DNA from: UBA2336 sp964404445
GTDB taxonomy: Bacteria > Bacteroidota > Bacteroidia > Cytophagales > Cyclobacteriaceae
NCBI GenBank assembly: GCA_964404445.1
Contig: CAYOJW010000002.1
Span: 62,001 to 126,000, forward strand
Length of the DNA: 64,000 bases
Reading direction: 5' to 3'
Position numbers and translations under genes: made by a program. Shown here piece by piece: positions 34,093-43,395 of the stretch (positions are counted from its first letter, which is position 1; every line of letters starts with the position of its first letter). The notes under the pieces were generated by a model. That model saw nothing but the letters and a program-made list of their open reading frames with translations, did no database searches and was not told the DNA's origin.

Positions 34093-37000
34093 TTAATGGG
34101 CGGCTTCTTCTACCGGTTTGGTTTTATAGATACGTGCGCGTAAACGAGCAATCAGTAAATACAATACCGGCACCAGCACTAACGTAAGAACGGTTCCGAA
34201 AATCAATCCGAAAATCATCGTCCACGATAACGGCCCCCAGAAGGCTACGTTATCGCCACCGAAGAAAATGTGAGGGTTTAGTTCGGTAAACAGCTTCACA
34301 AAATCGATGTTGAAACCAACGGCTAACGGAATAAGACCGGCCGTTGCCGCCATAGCTGTTAGCAATACGGGTGTCATACGGGTACGGGCTGCTTCAATTA
34401 CGGCCGCCTTCAGTTCAACACCCTGCGCGATCAGCAAGTCGGTAAATTCAACCAGCAAAATACCGTTACGCACAATGATACCCGAAAGCGCCAACATACC
34501 CACGCCTGACATTACCACCGAAATCTCCAGCACTGACTTAAACAACGAGAACCCGATAAGAATACCAATCACGCTGAACAGGATTTCAGACAACACAATA
34601 AACGGTTTGCTGGTAGAGTTAAATTGCAATACCAGGATCATAAACATGAGCATGGCGGCAATCGCAAATGCTTTGCCCATAAAGGCCATGGTTTCGGCCA
34701 TTTCTTCCTGCTCGCCCGTAAGTTTATAGGTAACGCCATCAGTAAACTGATAATCTTTCAGGTGTTCAACAATTTCCTGCACCACTTCGTTGGCGTTGTA
34801 ATTGTTCAGCACGTTCGATGAAAGCGTGATCACACGTTTCTGATCTATTCTTCGAATGCCCGCATAACTGTTCGTATAATCAACTTTTGCAACAGCCGAA
34901 AGCGGAACCTGGCGCACAACCCCGCCCGAGCTCATGTCGCGGTAAGTAACTGGTAAGTTCATTAAAGCATTAATATCGTTGCGCTGATGTTCGGCCACTC
35001 GTAATTGTATTGGGTAATCATCGTTATCGTCACGGAATTTTGAAACTTCCAATCCATAAATGGCGGTACGCAAGGCCATACCGATCTGCCCGGTAGAAAT
35101 ACCCTCGCGGTTAGCTTTTTCACGATCGATGTTGATAACGATTTCGGGCTTATCGCTTTGGAAATCTGATTTCAACTCTTCTACCCCGCCAATCTGTAAC
35201 GAATCGAGGTAACGCTTCACATTTTCGGATGCTGCCACTAAGTTGCTAAAGTTATCGGACGACAATTCGATGTTAATGGGTTTACCCGTTGGCGGGCCGT
35301 TTTGTTCCTGTGCTACCGTAATTTCTGCACCGATAATGCCTTTTACAGCCGAGCGGATGCTGTCCATATACACGGCTGTACTCTGGCCATCGCGTTTTGC
35401 GAACTCAACAAAAGCCACACTTACTTTACCCAGGTGCGGAAACGACTGCGTGCCTCCGCCCTCAAACGGATCTTCGCTCGCGCCAATGGCTACGTTACTG
35501 ATAATGGATTTCACCAACTTATTGTCTTTCCCCATCACGTTGGTAATGCGGTTCTCTATAATGTGTGTTACCGAGTCGGTTACGCGCTGGTCGGTGCCAA
35601 TCGGCATACGCACATACGTAAAGATAAAGTTCGGATCGCTTTGCGGGAAGAAACCCACGGGCGGATTACGCACCGTGAAAAACCATATCGAGAAGATGAA
35701 CAGGATAAACATAGAAACCAATACACCCGCTGGCCGATAACCCTCTAACAACCACGATATGCGTGCGGCATACCAGTGCTGTACCTTCGGCCAAAAGTCG
35801 GTTTGAAAGTGACTGATTACCCGCGACAGTACAAAGTGGTACAACGCATACACTAAGAATAAGAATACAGCAAAGTTGCCAAACCCAAACATTCCGGTGA
35901 TGTACGATACCAGTGCGACAGAACCCAGAACCACTGCGGTAATCTTAAAGCCTCTTGTAATCTTGCTTTCGGAGTGGTCGTGCTCATGCTCGCTCATAAA
36001 ATCAACCGCAAATACGGGGTTCATAATATAGGCTACGATCAATGAAGCCACTAACGCCACGATGAGCGTAACCGGAAGATAGATCATAAAGCTGCCCATA
36101 ATGCCCGGCCAGAAAAGCAACGGTGTAAAGGGCGCCAGTACAACCAACGTACCCGATAATACCGGAAGAAAAACTTCGCCTGCGGCAATTTTCGCGGCTC
36201 GCTTAATCGGTATTTTACCGTTATCGTAAATGCGGTGTGTGTTTTCGATTACCACAATGGCATCGTCAACCACAATACCCAATGCCAGCAAGAACGAGAA
36301 CAACGTCATCATGTTCAATGTATAGCCAAAGAACTGATCGATGACAATGAAAGCGATGAAGCTGGAAATTGGTACTGATAAAGCCACGAACACCGCATTG
36401 GTTGCGCCCATGAAGAACATGAGAATAACGGTTACCAGCACAAAGCCGATGATGATGGTGTTGATCAGATCGTGCAATGTCATACGGGTATTCTCCGACT
36501 GATCGGCCGTAATGGTAATATCTACACCTTCGGGCAAAATACGCGCTTCAAAATCGGCCACGATTTCATTAATCTTATCGGCAGCATCAATGAGGTTACG
36601 GCCGCTGCGTTTTACAACGTTTAGCGTGATAACGTTTTTGCCATCCATACGCGCGAAGCTTTCCTGTTCTTTGTGGCTGTCGATTACTTCGGCCACATCG
36701 CGCAAGCGAAACTTGCCACCGGTAGTAGAGGTTATCACCAAATCGCCCAATTGTTCGGCATTGGCAAACTCACCGTTTACACCCAACGAACGTTTCATAC
36801 CGTCAACGGAAATTTGTCCGCTGGGGATAATCACGTTCTCATACCCTACTGCGTTAGAAATATCGTCTAAGCTTACACCGGCCAATGCTAATTTATACAT
36901 ATCAACATTGATTTGAATCTCGCGATCCAATGCACCAACAATATCCACTCGCCTGATTTCCGTAAGCGATTCGATACGATCCTGCATATCTTCGCCATAT

Positions 37001-37482
37001 TTTTTCAGTGTTTCGAGATTGAAATCACCGGCTATGTTGATGTTCATGATCGGCATTTCAGAAATATCAATATCAATCACCTGCGGATCGTTTTCGAGGT
37101 CGGTGGGTAATTCCTGTTTGGCACGATCAACAGCGTCTTTAATATCCTGTTTTGCCTTATCAATCTCTACATCGGTTTGGAACTCAACAATAATGGTAGA
37201 GAAATCCTGCACCGAACTGCTTTTCAGCTTTTTAATACCCGATACACCTTTAATTTCTTTTTCAATCTCTTTGGTGATCAGGTTCTCGATGTCTTCGGGC
37301 GGACCCGGATAAAATGTAGCCACAAATATTTGCGGGAACACCACTTCCGGAAACTGCTCTTTGGGCATTGAGAAGTAGCTCATAATACCCGCCAATGAGA
37401 TGATAACGGTAGCCACATAAATGCTCACCTTGTTATCGATCGCCCAACTGGTGGGTTTAAATTCTTTATTTAAGTCTTGCAT
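34093..37482 (-). CDS. RND efflux pump inner-membrane transporter
   Basis: 1129 residues of the AcrB/MdtB/CzcA superfamily: two repeats, each with a porter domain and six helices. Visible are MPKEQFPEVVFPQIFV, the proton-relay segment LALGIVVDDAIVVIENTHR (TM4 Asp pair) and a second half with GIIVRNGILLVEFTD. Compared with about 1040-1050 residues for AcrB there are 80 extra residues at about 495-580. They hold a His-rich start (SEHEHDHSES) and two added hydrophobic segments between TM6 and TM7. It is the last gene of the tetR-tolC-mfp-rnd operon. Drug versus lipid substrate is unknown. Confidence 0.94.
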   Translation of the reverse strand: MQDLNKEFKPTSWAIDNKVSIYVATVIISLAGIMSYFSMPKEQFPEVVFPQIFVATFYPGPPEDIENLITKEIEKEIKGVSGIKKLKSSSVQDFSTIIVEFQTDVEIDKAKQDIKDAVDRAKQELPTDLENDPQVIDIDISEMPIMNINIAGDFNLETLKKYGEDMQDRIESLTEIRRVDIVGALDREIQINVDMYKLALAGVSLDDISNAVGYENVIIPSGQISVDGMKRSLGVNGEFANAEQLGDLVITSTTGGKFRLRDVAEVIDSHKEQESFARMDGKNVITLNVVKRSGRNLIDAADKINEIVADFEARILPEGVDITITADQSENTRMTLHDLINTIIIGFVLVTVILMFFMGATNAVFVALSVPISSFIAFIVIDQFFGYTLNMMTLFSFLLALGIVVDDAIVVIENTHRIYDNGKIPIKRAAKIAAGEVFLPVLSGTLVVLAPFTPLLFWPGIMGSFMIYLPVTLIVALVASLIVAYIMNPVFAVDFMSEHEHDHSESKITRGFKITAVVLGSVALVSYITGMFGFGNFAVFLFLVYALYHFVLSRVISHFQTDFWPKVQHWYAARISWLLEGYRPAGVLVSMFILFIFSIWFFTVRNPPVGFFPQSDPNFIFTYVRMPIGTDQRVTDSVTHIIENRITNVMGKDNKLVKSIISNVAIGASEDPFEGGGTQSFPHLGKVSVAFVEFAKRDGQSTAVYMDSIRSAVKGIIGAEITVAQEQNGPPTGKPINIELSSDNFSNLVAASENVKRYLDSLQIGGVEELKSDFQSDKPEIVINIDREKANREGISTGQIGMALRTAIYGLEVSKFRDDNDDYPIQLRVAEHQRNDINALMNLPVTYRDMSSGGVVRQVPLSAVAKVDYTNSYAGIRRIDQKRVITLSSNVLNNYNANEVVQEIVEHLKDYQFTDGVTYKLTGEQEEMAETMAFMGKAFAIAAMLMFMILVLQFNSTSKPFIVLSEILFSVIGILIGFSLFKSVLEISVVMSGVGMLALSGIIVRNGILLVEFTDLLIAQGVELKAAVIEAARTRMTPVLLTAMAATAGLIPLAVGFNIDFVKLFTELNPHIFFGGDNVAFWGPLSWTMIFGLIFGTVLTLVLVPVLYLLIARLRARIYKTKPVEEAAH

Positions 37483-37518
37483 AGATTACGCATTAATGAA
37501 TTAAAAAAACCGAAACGC

Positions 37519-38643
37519 CTATTGTACTGTTACAAACTGGCCTTCGCTCAATCCCTGAAAACCGGCCGCGATAACGTTGTCGCCAGCGTTTAAGCCTTCT
37601 ACCTGCGCTAATCCATCAAACACACCTTTAACAGTTACCACGTTTTTCTTCACGGTTATTCTATTACCGGAAGTAACGGCTGTATAAACTATTTTTTCGC
37701 CTTTTATATTTTGTACCGTATTTACCGGAACAACAATTACAGCCGGGTACGACTCGTACACCACTTTAATTAAGGCCGTCATGTTGGGGCGTAAATCGGG
37801 GTTAGAGGGCAATTCGGCTTCAACCTGAAATGTACGCGACAGCGGATCGATGTTACGACCCACAAAGGTTACGGTCGCTTTCATCTCCTTCTTGATGTCG
37901 GGGAACACCACGGTAACTTTATTCCCTTTCTTCACATCGGCCACATAAGCTTCCGATACGCTTGCCGTGATTTTGAGGTTACTGTTGTTAGTTACCAACG
38001 CTGCCGGCATACCGGGGGCGATGTTCTCGCCTGCCTTTACATTTACACGGTCAACAATACCGTTGATGGGGCTTTTGATCCGCATTTGATCGTTTTGCTC
38101 CTGCAAAGCCGCCAATTGTTTCTCTAAGCCTTCTTTAGAAGTTTTAGCCTGTAAGAACTGCACTTCGGTGCCGATTTTCTGATCCCACAGGTTTTTCTGG
38201 CGTTCATATACCGAAACGGCAAGCTCAAGCTGTGCCTTCATCGCTTCGATGTTGCGTATCAATACAGCGTTATCGATTTGTGCTAATGTCTGGCCTTTTG
38301 TTACCGACTGACCTTCTTTTACAAACACCTGCGTAATAACACCCATACCTTTGGCGCTTACCAGAATGTTATCTTCCGATTCTACCAAACCTTGTGTTTT
38401 CACGTAATGATCGAACGCCCGTGGCTGCAATTCAACCACGGCCACATCTTTGGTGCGCACGGCTAAGCTATCGGTGTTCGATGATTTTATTTCTTTTTCT
38501 AATTCTGCGATCTGCCTCGCCAGTTCGGTTTGTTTCGCTTTTAGCTTATCGAGCTTTGCTTGTTTGGCATCTTCGCCACACGCGACCAGCACGGCAGCCA
38601 AAGCAAAAGCCAATGCGTATTGTGTATATTTTGTTGGTTTCAT
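37519..38643 (-). CDS. RND efflux periplasmic adaptor (membrane fusion protein)
   Basis: 374 residues. Lipobox LAAVLVACGED anchors it to the inner membrane. It has a coiled coil (about 25-60), a lipoyl/barrel-sandwich half-motif (LVSAKGMGVITQVFVKEGQSVTKG), an alpha hairpin, the second lipoyl half (RIKSPINGIVDRVNVKAGENI) and beta-barrel and membrane-proximal domains. It bridges the RND pump to the TolC channel. It sits 36 nt before rnd and 23 nt after tolC, within the operon. Confidence 0.94.
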   Translation of the reverse strand: MKPTKYTQYALAFALAAVLVACGEDAKQAKLDKLKAKQTELARQIAELEKEIKSSNTDSLAVRTKDVAVVELQPRAFDHYVKTQGLVESEDNILVSAKGMGVITQVFVKEGQSVTKGQTLAQIDNAVLIRNIEAMKAQLELAVSVYERQKNLWDQKIGTEVQFLQAKTSKEGLEKQLAALQEQNDQMRIKSPINGIVDRVNVKAGENIAPGMPAALVTNNSNLKITASVSEAYVADVKKGNKVTVVFPDIKKEMKATVTFVGRNIDPLSRTFQVEAELPSNPDLRPNMTALIKVVYESYPAVIVVPVNTVQNIKGEKIVYTAVTSGNRITVKKNVVTVKGVFDGLAQVEGLNAGDNVIAAGFQGLSEGQFVTVQ

Positions 38644-38666
38644 GGGTATATAATTCAGTTGGTTGA

Positions 38667-40136
38667 TTATTTTGTTTCAGATTGAGGGAGTAATTTACCG
38701 TACGCTTTATCAAGGTCGATTTTCGCCACCATCGCATCGAACAGTGCATTGTAGTAATTGGTCTGCGCCTGACGCAGTGCATCTTCGGCATCAACTACTT
38801 CGAGGTTTGAACCTACACCTTGCTGGTATTTAACCTTTGTTACACGTGCTACATTACTCGCTAATTCCATATTCTCCTGCTGTGAAGAGAGTGATTTCAA
38901 TGCATTGTTGAAATTCAAGGTCGCCTGTTTGATCTCAAAATCAATAGAAGACTCAAGTATTCGGAAGTTATTATTTACCTTCATCAACTCAAGTTTCTGT
39001 TGTTGAATTTTATAGTTCGTTTGTAAACCGGTAAACAATGGTACATTCAATTTCAAACCAAACAATGAGTAATCGAACCATTTATCTGCCTGAACACCCG
39101 TTTCTAATTGGTTGGCTGGTACTTGAGATAAATCCGTTCCGTTAGTGAATAATCCTCCCATTGACCTTGCCTGTGTCATGTATCCAGCATTCAAAAAAGC
39201 CGACAAAGAAGGAACAGCAGAAGCATACTGATTCTTAACATTCAACTCTTGAAGTTTACGGTTAGCCTCCAATACTCTGTAATCAGGGCGATTTTTATAC
39301 GCTACACCTTTTTCATAGTTTTCTATTGTGGTATCGATCACAATATCGGCTATTGAACCTTTTATGTCCAATGATTCGGACATAGGATAGTTCATTTGAA
39401 ATTTCAATAGCTCAACACCAATCTGGCTAAGGTTTGTAAATTTATCTTGTTCTGTTTTTAGATTATTGAGTGTAACCCGTATTCTGTCAACATCAATACT
39501 TTCAGCAAACCCATTCTCGTTAAGTGCTTTAGTATTCCTCAATAATGTATCAACACGCGCAATGTTACTGGCAAACAAATTTATTCTCTCTTTATTAATA
39601 AGAACAGTATAATATGCTTTTGTAACCTGTTGAATAATCTGTTCTTTAGTTTGTTCGGTTGCTTTATAAGACAGTTCCTTATATGCTTTAGAAGCCTTAA
39701 GGCCAATAATATAGGAACCGTTAAATATTAACTGACTTACAGAAACACTGGCATCTCCGCTACTGGGTAGTTGAAAAAAGTTTCGTGCAGCTACTACATC
39801 ATTATCGCCAACACCCGGCAGAAACGTACTGTAATCACCGTCATAGCCGGAGAATCCGTATGCAACTTGTTTGGTTTGAAAAAATGGTTGTAATTTTTGG
39901 TTATGTGTGACGGTGGCCGATCCAGATATTTGTGGTAATCCGATACCGACAGTTTCTTTAACTTTAGCCTGGGCAATCTGTTCATCTATCTTAGCATTTT
40001 GTGCCTGAACAGAATTCTCAAGCGCATAATCGATGCACTGTTGCAGGGTAAATGTTTGGGTCGCAGACTGCGTTTGTGCAACTGCCCCCATTACCGACCC
40101 CGCTATTACGGTTATTACTAAACTAAATCGTATCAT
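38667..40136 (-). CDS. TolC-family outer membrane efflux channel
   Basis: 489 residues with a signal peptide (..GSVMGAVAQT). TolC features are TFTLQQCIDYALENSVQAQNA, paired long helices with KVKYQQGVGSNLEVVDAEDALRQAQTNYYNALFD at the C-terminal repeat and LDKAYG. It forms the outer-membrane exit duct of the pump. Its ATG overlaps the tetR stop by 4 nt, so regulator and channel are translationally coupled. Confidence 0.94.
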   Translation of the reverse strand: MIRFSLVITVIAGSVMGAVAQTQSATQTFTLQQCIDYALENSVQAQNAKIDEQIAQAKVKETVGIGLPQISGSATVTHNQKLQPFFQTKQVAYGFSGYDGDYSTFLPGVGDNDVVAARNFFQLPSSGDASVSVSQLIFNGSYIIGLKASKAYKELSYKATEQTKEQIIQQVTKAYYTVLINKERINLFASNIARVDTLLRNTKALNENGFAESIDVDRIRVTLNNLKTEQDKFTNLSQIGVELLKFQMNYPMSESLDIKGSIADIVIDTTIENYEKGVAYKNRPDYRVLEANRKLQELNVKNQYASAVPSLSAFLNAGYMTQARSMGGLFTNGTDLSQVPANQLETGVQADKWFDYSLFGLKLNVPLFTGLQTNYKIQQQKLELMKVNNNFRILESSIDFEIKQATLNFNNALKSLSSQQENMELASNVARVTKVKYQQGVGSNLEVVDAEDALRQAQTNYYNALFDAMVAKIDLDKAYGKLLPQSETK

Positions 40137-40765
40137 AATATAGTTGATGGTTGTTGGTTGTGTTCTTTATATTTTAAGTAGAGTTTTTTCCCTTTTTCGG
40201 TTAAAAGACCCATCACAAAGTGTTCGAATATCTGGCTTTGAACCTCTACGAGGTTGAATTTTTCGCGCGGAAAAACATCCTGGTTAAAGGCCAACTGAAA
40301 AATTTCCATGCGCAGTATCGCCATCACCTCTTTGTTTACCGGACGCATATAGCCGCCCGCTATGCCAGCCTCTAAGTTGCGCACTACATCCTGGTGGATA
40401 AACCTGTTTTTAAATTCAACCCAAAGCGCCCAGGCTTTCGGATGGAATTTTTGCAGATCGAACAACAGCGTTGGGTTGATCTGTTCCATAGCATTTTTCA
40501 GGAATACCGTTACACGCGCCAGTTCTTCGATCGGGTTTTCGACAACATGATAAATGGCATCGCAGCCCCTGGCGTTGTTTTCGAGAATGTTGCGGGTAAT
40601 GTGCACCACCAGATCGTCTTTATCGGCAAAGTGTTGGTAAAGTGTTTTCTTTGAAACCGATAAATGCCGGGCAATGTCGTCCATCGAAATGCTGCGCACC
40701 CCATACCGCAGAAACAACTCTTCGGTACCTTTTACGATCTTCGATTTGATGTCGTGGTCTTCCAT
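40133..40765 (-). CDS. TetR/AcrR family repressor of the efflux operon
   Basis: 210 residues. The N-terminal HTH (VKGTEELFLRYGVRSISMDDIARHLSVSKKTLYQHFADKDDLV, about residues 9-51) is classic TetR. The C-terminal helical ligand domain is about 60-195. It heads the operon and sits 11 nt downstream of a perfect 16-bp inverted repeat, so it likely represses itself and the whole pump until a ligand binds. The ligand is unknown. Confidence 0.94.
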   Translation of the reverse strand: MEDHDIKSKIVKGTEELFLRYGVRSISMDDIARHLSVSKKTLYQHFADKDDLVVHITRNILENNARGCDAIYHVVENPIEELARVTVFLKNAMEQINPTLLFDLQKFHPKAWALWVEFKNRFIHQDVVRNLEAGIAGGYMRPVNKEVMAILRMEIFQLAFNQDVFPREKFNLVEVQSQIFEHFVMGLLTEKGKKLYLKYKEHNQQPSTIL

Positions 40766-40773
40766 ACGGGTGG

Positions 40774-40817
40774 CAAAACTATGGAAACTTTATACAAAAC
40801 AAAAGTTTCCATAGTTT
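40774..40817 (-). promoter_or_regulatory. TetR operator overlapping the efflux operon promoter
   Basis: AAACTATGGAAACTTT (40776-40791) and AAAGTTTCCATAGTTT (40802-40817) form a perfect 16-bp inverted repeat with a 10-nt spacer. On the minus strand TAGTTTTG (40781-40774) matches the TAnnTTTG -7 box exactly, and a TTTTG about 18 nt upstream suits the -33 box. Operator and promoter overlap, as expected for autorepression. Confidence 0.85.
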
Positions 40818-40890
40818 CCTCAAACGGTTAATCTGGCTTAGTGTTGGGGTTTTACTGTTATTTTTTTGATATTTTTCAGAACCTGTCTGT

Positions 40891-41244
40891 TCAATCGTTT
40901 GCGGTGGGTACTTTAGGCTCGCCCGACTTTGGGGACGAACACCATTTATCCATCATCCGTTTTTTCAGCCGGTCGCGGTCTTCCGGAGCCATGTTATCCC
41001 ACCTGCGTTTCCAGTACGATTTCCACGGATGTTCACCTTTATAATGATGCCCGCCCTTGCCCACGCTCCAAAACAGAATTTTAATTAAGGCCAGCAAACC
41101 GATGGCCTGCCAGAAGGTGATCGCAGGCCCTGCAAATAACACGGGCACAAGCCAGTTCCAAAGCAACAGGGTAGCCATGCCAGCGATAGCTATCATTAAC
41201 GCGGCAAACACAATTACTTTTACAATCCACAATAGTTTTTTCAT
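40891..41244 (-). CDS. Small membrane protein downstream of ECF sigma factor
   Basis: 117 residues with two hydrophobic helices (about 5-35 and 38-63) and a basic, soluble C-terminus (GHHYKGEHPWKSYWKRRWDNMAPEDRDRLKKRMMDKW). It starts 16 nt after the sigma-factor stop, so they form an operon. A membrane partner next to an ECF sigma factor suggests an anti-sigma or sensor role, but the sequence lacks a recognisable anti-sigma domain. The family is unknown to me. Confidence 0.72.
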   Translation of the reverse strand: MKKLLWIVKVIVFAALMIAIAGMATLLLWNWLVPVLFAGPAITFWQAIGLLALIKILFWSVGKGGHHYKGEHPWKSYWKRRWDNMAPEDRDRLKKRMMDKWCSSPKSGEPKVPTAND

Positions 41245-41260
41245 ATCCTCTTGATATTTT

Positions 41261-41833
41261 TTAGTTCATAACATCATCGTAAAACCGTTGCAGGCGTTTA
41301 CGCAAGGCAATAATGGCATAGCGTTTACGCGACAACAGGGTGTTAATGGAAACACCTGTTTCTTCGGCTATTTCCCGAAAGCTCTTTTCTTCTATTTCGT
41401 TCAGGATAAACACATCGCGCTGGTCGGCCGGCAGTTCTTCGAGCGCATCGGTGATTTCGTCCCATATTGTTTCGCGCAGCAATGCCGATTCGGGCGTATT
41501 GCCCAGGTCGGGCAATATGTCTTGTAACGTAAGCGGTACTTCTTCCTCGCTTCCGGTTACCAATTCCAAATCTGTACGCTTTGGCCTTGCGGCATCGCGC
41601 CTGTACCGGTCGATGATCTTGTTACGCGCCACGCTGTACAGCCACGATGTTACCCTGTCGATCGACTCAATGCTTTCGAAACCTGCAATGAACTGATAGA
41701 ACACGTCCTGAAGGATGTCTTCGGCTTCTTCGGTTGACGACACACGGTTGCGGATAAACCCCAACAGCTTGTCTTTTTCCTTCAGAAAAGTGCTTTGTTT
41801 TAGTTGCTGCATTGCCAGGTTCATCGCCTGCAT
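41261..41833 (-). CDS. ECF-type RNA polymerase sigma factor
   Basis: 190 residues. Region 2: LLGFIRNRVSSTEEAEDILQDVFYQFI and SWLYSVARNKIIDRYRR. Region 4: LEELPADQRDVFILNEIEEKSFREIAEETGVSINTLLSRKRYAI, the HTH that binds the -35 box. The spacing lacks sigma region 3, as in ECF factors. It would direct a specific regulon, perhaps under control of the membrane protein encoded directly downstream. Confidence 0.93.
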   Translation of the reverse strand: MQAMNLAMQQLKQSTFLKEKDKLLGFIRNRVSSTEEAEDILQDVFYQFIAGFESIESIDRVTSWLYSVARNKIIDRYRRDAARPKRTDLELVTGSEEEVPLTLQDILPDLGNTPESALLRETIWDEITDALEELPADQRDVFILNEIEEKSFREIAEETGVSINTLLSRKRYAIIALRKRLQRFYDDVMN

Positions 41834-41919
41834 GGTTTTGGAGTATTAGTCGGCAGACGATTGGGTTTTATTGTAACAAAGGTGAAAAAAAGCGGGATTT
41901 ATTTTATCCCGTACAACGG

Positions 41920-42423
41920 TTAATGCCTGTCCCAGAACATAGGCGGCTCAATGCCTAAGCTGCGCAAATAAACATAACCCTGCCCACGATGGTGGATTTC
42001 ATTCTCTACAAAATAAAAATAATGCCACCATACTTTACCCTCATACATACCAAACGACTTATCATTTTGCTGAAAACGTTCGGTTGTAATGGAAGGCCAT
42101 ACCTTGTTTATTTCTGCGGTGGTTTCATCCCACAATGCTAAAATCTCGGCCCGTGTGGCAGGAGGCTGCATTGTAAAATTTATTTCAGGCCGGTTAGGAA
42201 CGCTCCACGTACCGGTGGCCATACCGTAAACCCCCGGCAGGGCAATGGTTATCATTTCCATTACCATTTGGGCAAAGGGGCGCATACCGCCTATGGAATG
42301 GGTAAAGAGTTTATCTTCCGGGAAAGCTTCGATTACCCTGCGGGTAAGCCTGCGGTGTTCCTGCCAGTGGTCTAACAACGTTGGCAGATCGAGGGTGGGT
42401 GCTAAAACAGGTTGGTTTTTCAT
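41920..42423 (-). CDS. DinB-family protein
   Basis: 167 residues forming a four-helix bundle of the DinB/YfiT type. Candidate metal ligands are the His in LLDHWQEHRRLTRRV, the His of KVWWHYFYFVENEIHHRGQGYVYLRSLG and the terminal DRH. DinB proteins include bacillithiol- or mycothiol-dependent S-transferases and many of unknown role. It stands alone, divergent from the next gene. Confidence 0.85.
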   Translation of the reverse strand: MKNQPVLAPTLDLPTLLDHWQEHRRLTRRVIEAFPEDKLFTHSIGGMRPFAQMVMEMITIALPGVYGMATGTWSVPNRPEINFTMQPPATRAEILALWDETTAEINKVWPSITTERFQQNDKSFGMYEGKVWWHYFYFVENEIHHRGQGYVYLRSLGIEPPMFWDRH

Positions 42424-42614
42424 AATGTTAGGCGTTTAAATTAAATATACCATCAAATAAAGCCCCTCGCAGTGACAGCCCTATGTCAATAGTGAGTGTT
42501 GCCTCTGATTATCTTACAGTTTTTTTTGAACGGATGGCACTAAGGTAAAAACTATACCAAGCCAACAACCGGGCTGAATATTTGTGTAGATTTGGTGCGT
42601 AATATCTTAACACC

Positions 42615-43298
42615 ATGAAACCTCGAAAAAAATTCATCAACATACGCTATACGCTTGCCGAGTTATTTATGATTACACTCGGGGTTTCGATTGCATTGTT
42701 TTTTCAGTTTTGGTATGAAGAGTCCAAAGAGCATGAACTTGAAGAGAAAATGCTCAAAGAGATATTGACTAACTTAAACGATGACATTACCGAGCTGGAA
42801 AATATCGTTCGTTCTGATACAAAAACAATTAAAAATGTTGACAGTGTGCTGTCACTGATTGCAAACAATACTCTCTATTATCCATCTATTGACACACTAA
42901 TTGCCCGTTCGCTTTTTGCATCTCCTTTTTACCCAAACATTGCCGGTTATGAAACAATAAAAAACCTTGGCTTAAACTTAATCAGAAACGACACATTGAG
43001 GATACAGATAACAAACCTATACGAGCTAACATACCCGAATAAAAAATATATATTTGACTACAAAGATGATTACTGGATTGAAGCTTCAGCCTCGTTTTTC
43101 ATACAGCATTTTGAACAGTACAGTTTTTATTCAATGCACCCCAACGATTTTGAAGCCCTCAAGAAAAACAAAGTATTCAAAGCGCTGCTCCTGACAAATT
43201 CAGATTTTCGTAAACATGACATATCTTATACAAAAGGTGCATTACGAGATGCCAAAAAAGTAGCCGCTTCAATCGAAACTTATTTGAGTACACTTTAA
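42615..43298 (+). CDS. DUF6090-like membrane-anchored protein
   Basis: 227 residues. One N-terminal membrane helix (YTLAELFMITLGVSIALFFQFW) is followed at once by a charged coiled coil (YEESKEHELEEKMLKEILTNLNDDITELEN), the pattern of DUF6090 proteins common in Bacteroidota. The rest is helical with a Tyr- and Phe-rich region. The function is unknown. The gene is AT-rich compared with its upstream neighbours. Confidence 0.72.
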   Translation: MKPRKKFINIRYTLAELFMITLGVSIALFFQFWYEESKEHELEEKMLKEILTNLNDDITELENIVRSDTKTIKNVDSVLSLIANNTLYYPSIDTLIARSLFASPFYPNIAGYETIKNLGLNLIRNDTLRIQITNLYELTYPNKKYIFDYKDDYWIEASASFFIQHFEQYSFYSMHPNDFEALKKNKVFKALLLTNSDFRKHDISYTKGALRDAKKVAASIETYLSTL

Positions 43299-43324
43299 AC
43301 CTCTTTGAATATAGTTATAACCCC

Positions 43325-43390
43325 GTCAACGGGTGTTCGAGTGTTACATCGGTTCTGGCGCCACATCCTCCAGAACTACCCCCCGCCCCG
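43325..43390 (-). pseudogene. Duplicated 3'-end fragment of a TPM-type gene
   Basis: The minus strand here (GGTAGTTCTGGAGGATGTGG.., then CGATGTAACACTCGAACACC) aligns over about 60 bp, with small indels, to the end of the TPM gene at 49943 (GGGAGTTCTGGCGGGGGTGG.., CGATGGTAACACCTGAATAC). It begins just after the response-regulator stop and translates as GAGGSSGGCGARTD, close to the SGGGGASSRW tail of the TPM protein. It is probably a relic of a second copy or of recombination. Confidence 0.5.
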
Positions 43391-43395
43391 TAGCA

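Noticed and set aside
34307..37371. Plus-strand frames opposite the RND pump gene
   Set aside because: They mirror the transporter sequence and show no independent features.
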